Part shown: piece by piece, positions 63,684-64,000 of the stretch
Numbering within the stretch: the first letter of the stretch is position 1
Layout of the letters: every line of letters starts with the position of its first letter
Source of the DNA: Burkholderia cepacia
GTDB taxonomy: Bacteria; Pseudomonadota; Gammaproteobacteria; Burkholderiales; Burkholderiaceae
Length of the DNA stretch: 64,000 nt
Assembly: GCF_001039005.1 (NCBI RefSeq)
Contig: NZ_LDWR01000017.1
Span: forward strand, 62,001 to 126,000
Direction of reading: 5' to 3'
The notes under the pieces: generated by a model
Told to the model about the DNA's origin: nothing
Seen by the model: only the letters and a program-made list of their open reading frames with translations
Database searches by the model: none
Translations under genes and position numbers: made by a program

Positions 63684-64000
63684 TCATGAGCGCTCCCGGT
63701 TGTACGCAAGATTCCCGAGAACGATGCACCAGAAGGCGACCAGCGATACGGCGATGCCCGTCGACGGCGCATACATCACCAGCGAGCGCGGCATGACGAA
63801 CGGCGCGGCGACGATGGCCGCGACGATCAACACCTGCTTGATCATGATGAGCCGGTAACGACGCACGGCCAGCAGCCACGTGCTCAGCCCCGCATCGACG
63901 AACGTGGCGATCGAGCATCCGGTCGCGTAGATCATGATCGGCACACCCTGGACGAACGCGGGCCCGTAGATCATCAGGAACACTTTCTGGCCGATGAAAT
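63684..64000 (-). CDS. Wzx-type oligosaccharide flippase, C-terminal part (cut by window end)
   Basis: The frame is open to the last base (FIGQKVFLMIYGPAFVQG). About 105 residues are seen, with three hydrophobic segments: IYATGCSIATFVDAGLSTWLL, KQVLIVAAIVAAPFVM and TGIAVSLVAFWCIVLGN. They fit the last helices of a polysaccharide biosynthesis (MOP) flippase that turns lipid-linked units across the inner membrane. Ends with a basic tail (AYNRERS). Family assignment from fold and cluster context. Confidence 0.65.
   Translation of the reverse strand, partial: FIGQKVFLMIYGPAFVQGVPIMIYATGCSIATFVDAGLSTWLLAVRRYRLIMIKQVLIVAAIVAAPFVMPRSLVMYAPSTGIAVSLVAFWCIVLGNLAYNRERS

Noticed and set aside
41519..64000. 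Cepacian (bce) biosynthesis cluster
   Set aside because: manC and the sugar-phosphate transferase resemble bceA and bceB, but UDP-glucose dehydrogenase, outer-membrane export and tyrosine-kinase genes of bce-I are not here, whereas berA- and berB-like genes are. The Bep-type polymer fits better.
1..64000. tRNA, rRNA, CRISPR array, insertion sequence, prophage
   Set aside because: No cloverleaf with CCA-type end, no regularly spaced repeat array, no transposase or integrase motif was seen on either strand.

Overview
The window is GC-rich, densely coding DNA with the codon bias and gene content of a Burkholderia, most likely a Burkholderia cepacia complex member on a secondary chromosome. The pointers are Tat/PQQ-era oxidative metabolism genes, a homoprotocatechuate operon, a Gram-negative Porin_4 porin, and above all a pair of regulators that match the published B. 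cenocepacia c-di-GMP effectors BerA (Crp/Fnr type) and BerB (sigma-54 activator), placed beside an exopolysaccharide cluster. Species assignment is inference from recalled families; no search was run.

Left part (1-16.4 kb): end of a c-type cytochrome gene, an SsuA-like binding protein, a MOSC protein, a low-GC hypothetical gene, a TctE/TctD-like two-component pair, a Bcr/CflA efflux gene divergent from a MocR regulator, a Fe3+-type ABC importer operon (binding protein, fused permease, ATPase), a porin, and a quinone-oxidoreductase/AraC locus. 16.6-23.3 kb is a complete meta-cleavage operon for homoprotocatechuate (hpaG1-G2-E-D-F-H-I, read leftwards) with divergent hpaR; hairpin repeats sit in two of its gaps. 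23.4-41.1 kb is a mixed segment: an SDR/thioester-reductase-like gene, a solo FtsI, an orphan sugar-binding protein with an SDR, a CPA2 antiporter, a three-subunit gluconate-dehydrogenase-type operon with a LacI-type operator, kptA, ald, polX and a DksA-like gene.

Right part (41.5-64 kb): this looks like the Ber/Bep biofilm exopolysaccharide locus. berA and an undecaprenyl-phosphate sugar transferase form one operon (leftwards) preceded by a near-consensus sigma-54 promoter and a tandem repeat at the right distance to be the BerB enhancer. A second Crp/Fnr gene diverges from it. Then come five genes coupled by 4-base overlaps: carrier protein, acyl-CoA-dehydrogenase-fold flavoprotein, SerRS-like amino acid:[carrier protein] ligase, DUF1839 protein and a GH2 glycosidase. 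berB follows, convergent. After a 1.15 kb non-coding gap come a GNAT gene coupled to a GDP-mannose synthesis enzyme, and a leftward EPS gene series (secreted glycosidase, two glycosyltransferases, an acyltransferase, a tandem alpha/beta hydrolase, a flippase cut by the window end).

The best candidate for an undescribed system is the five-gene carrier-protein module between berA and berB: it should charge an amino acid on a carrier protein, modify it with a flavoenzyme and hand it on through DUF1839, perhaps to a glycan, next to c-di-GMP biofilm regulators. No tRNA, rRNA, CRISPR array, insertion sequence or phage gene was recognised.
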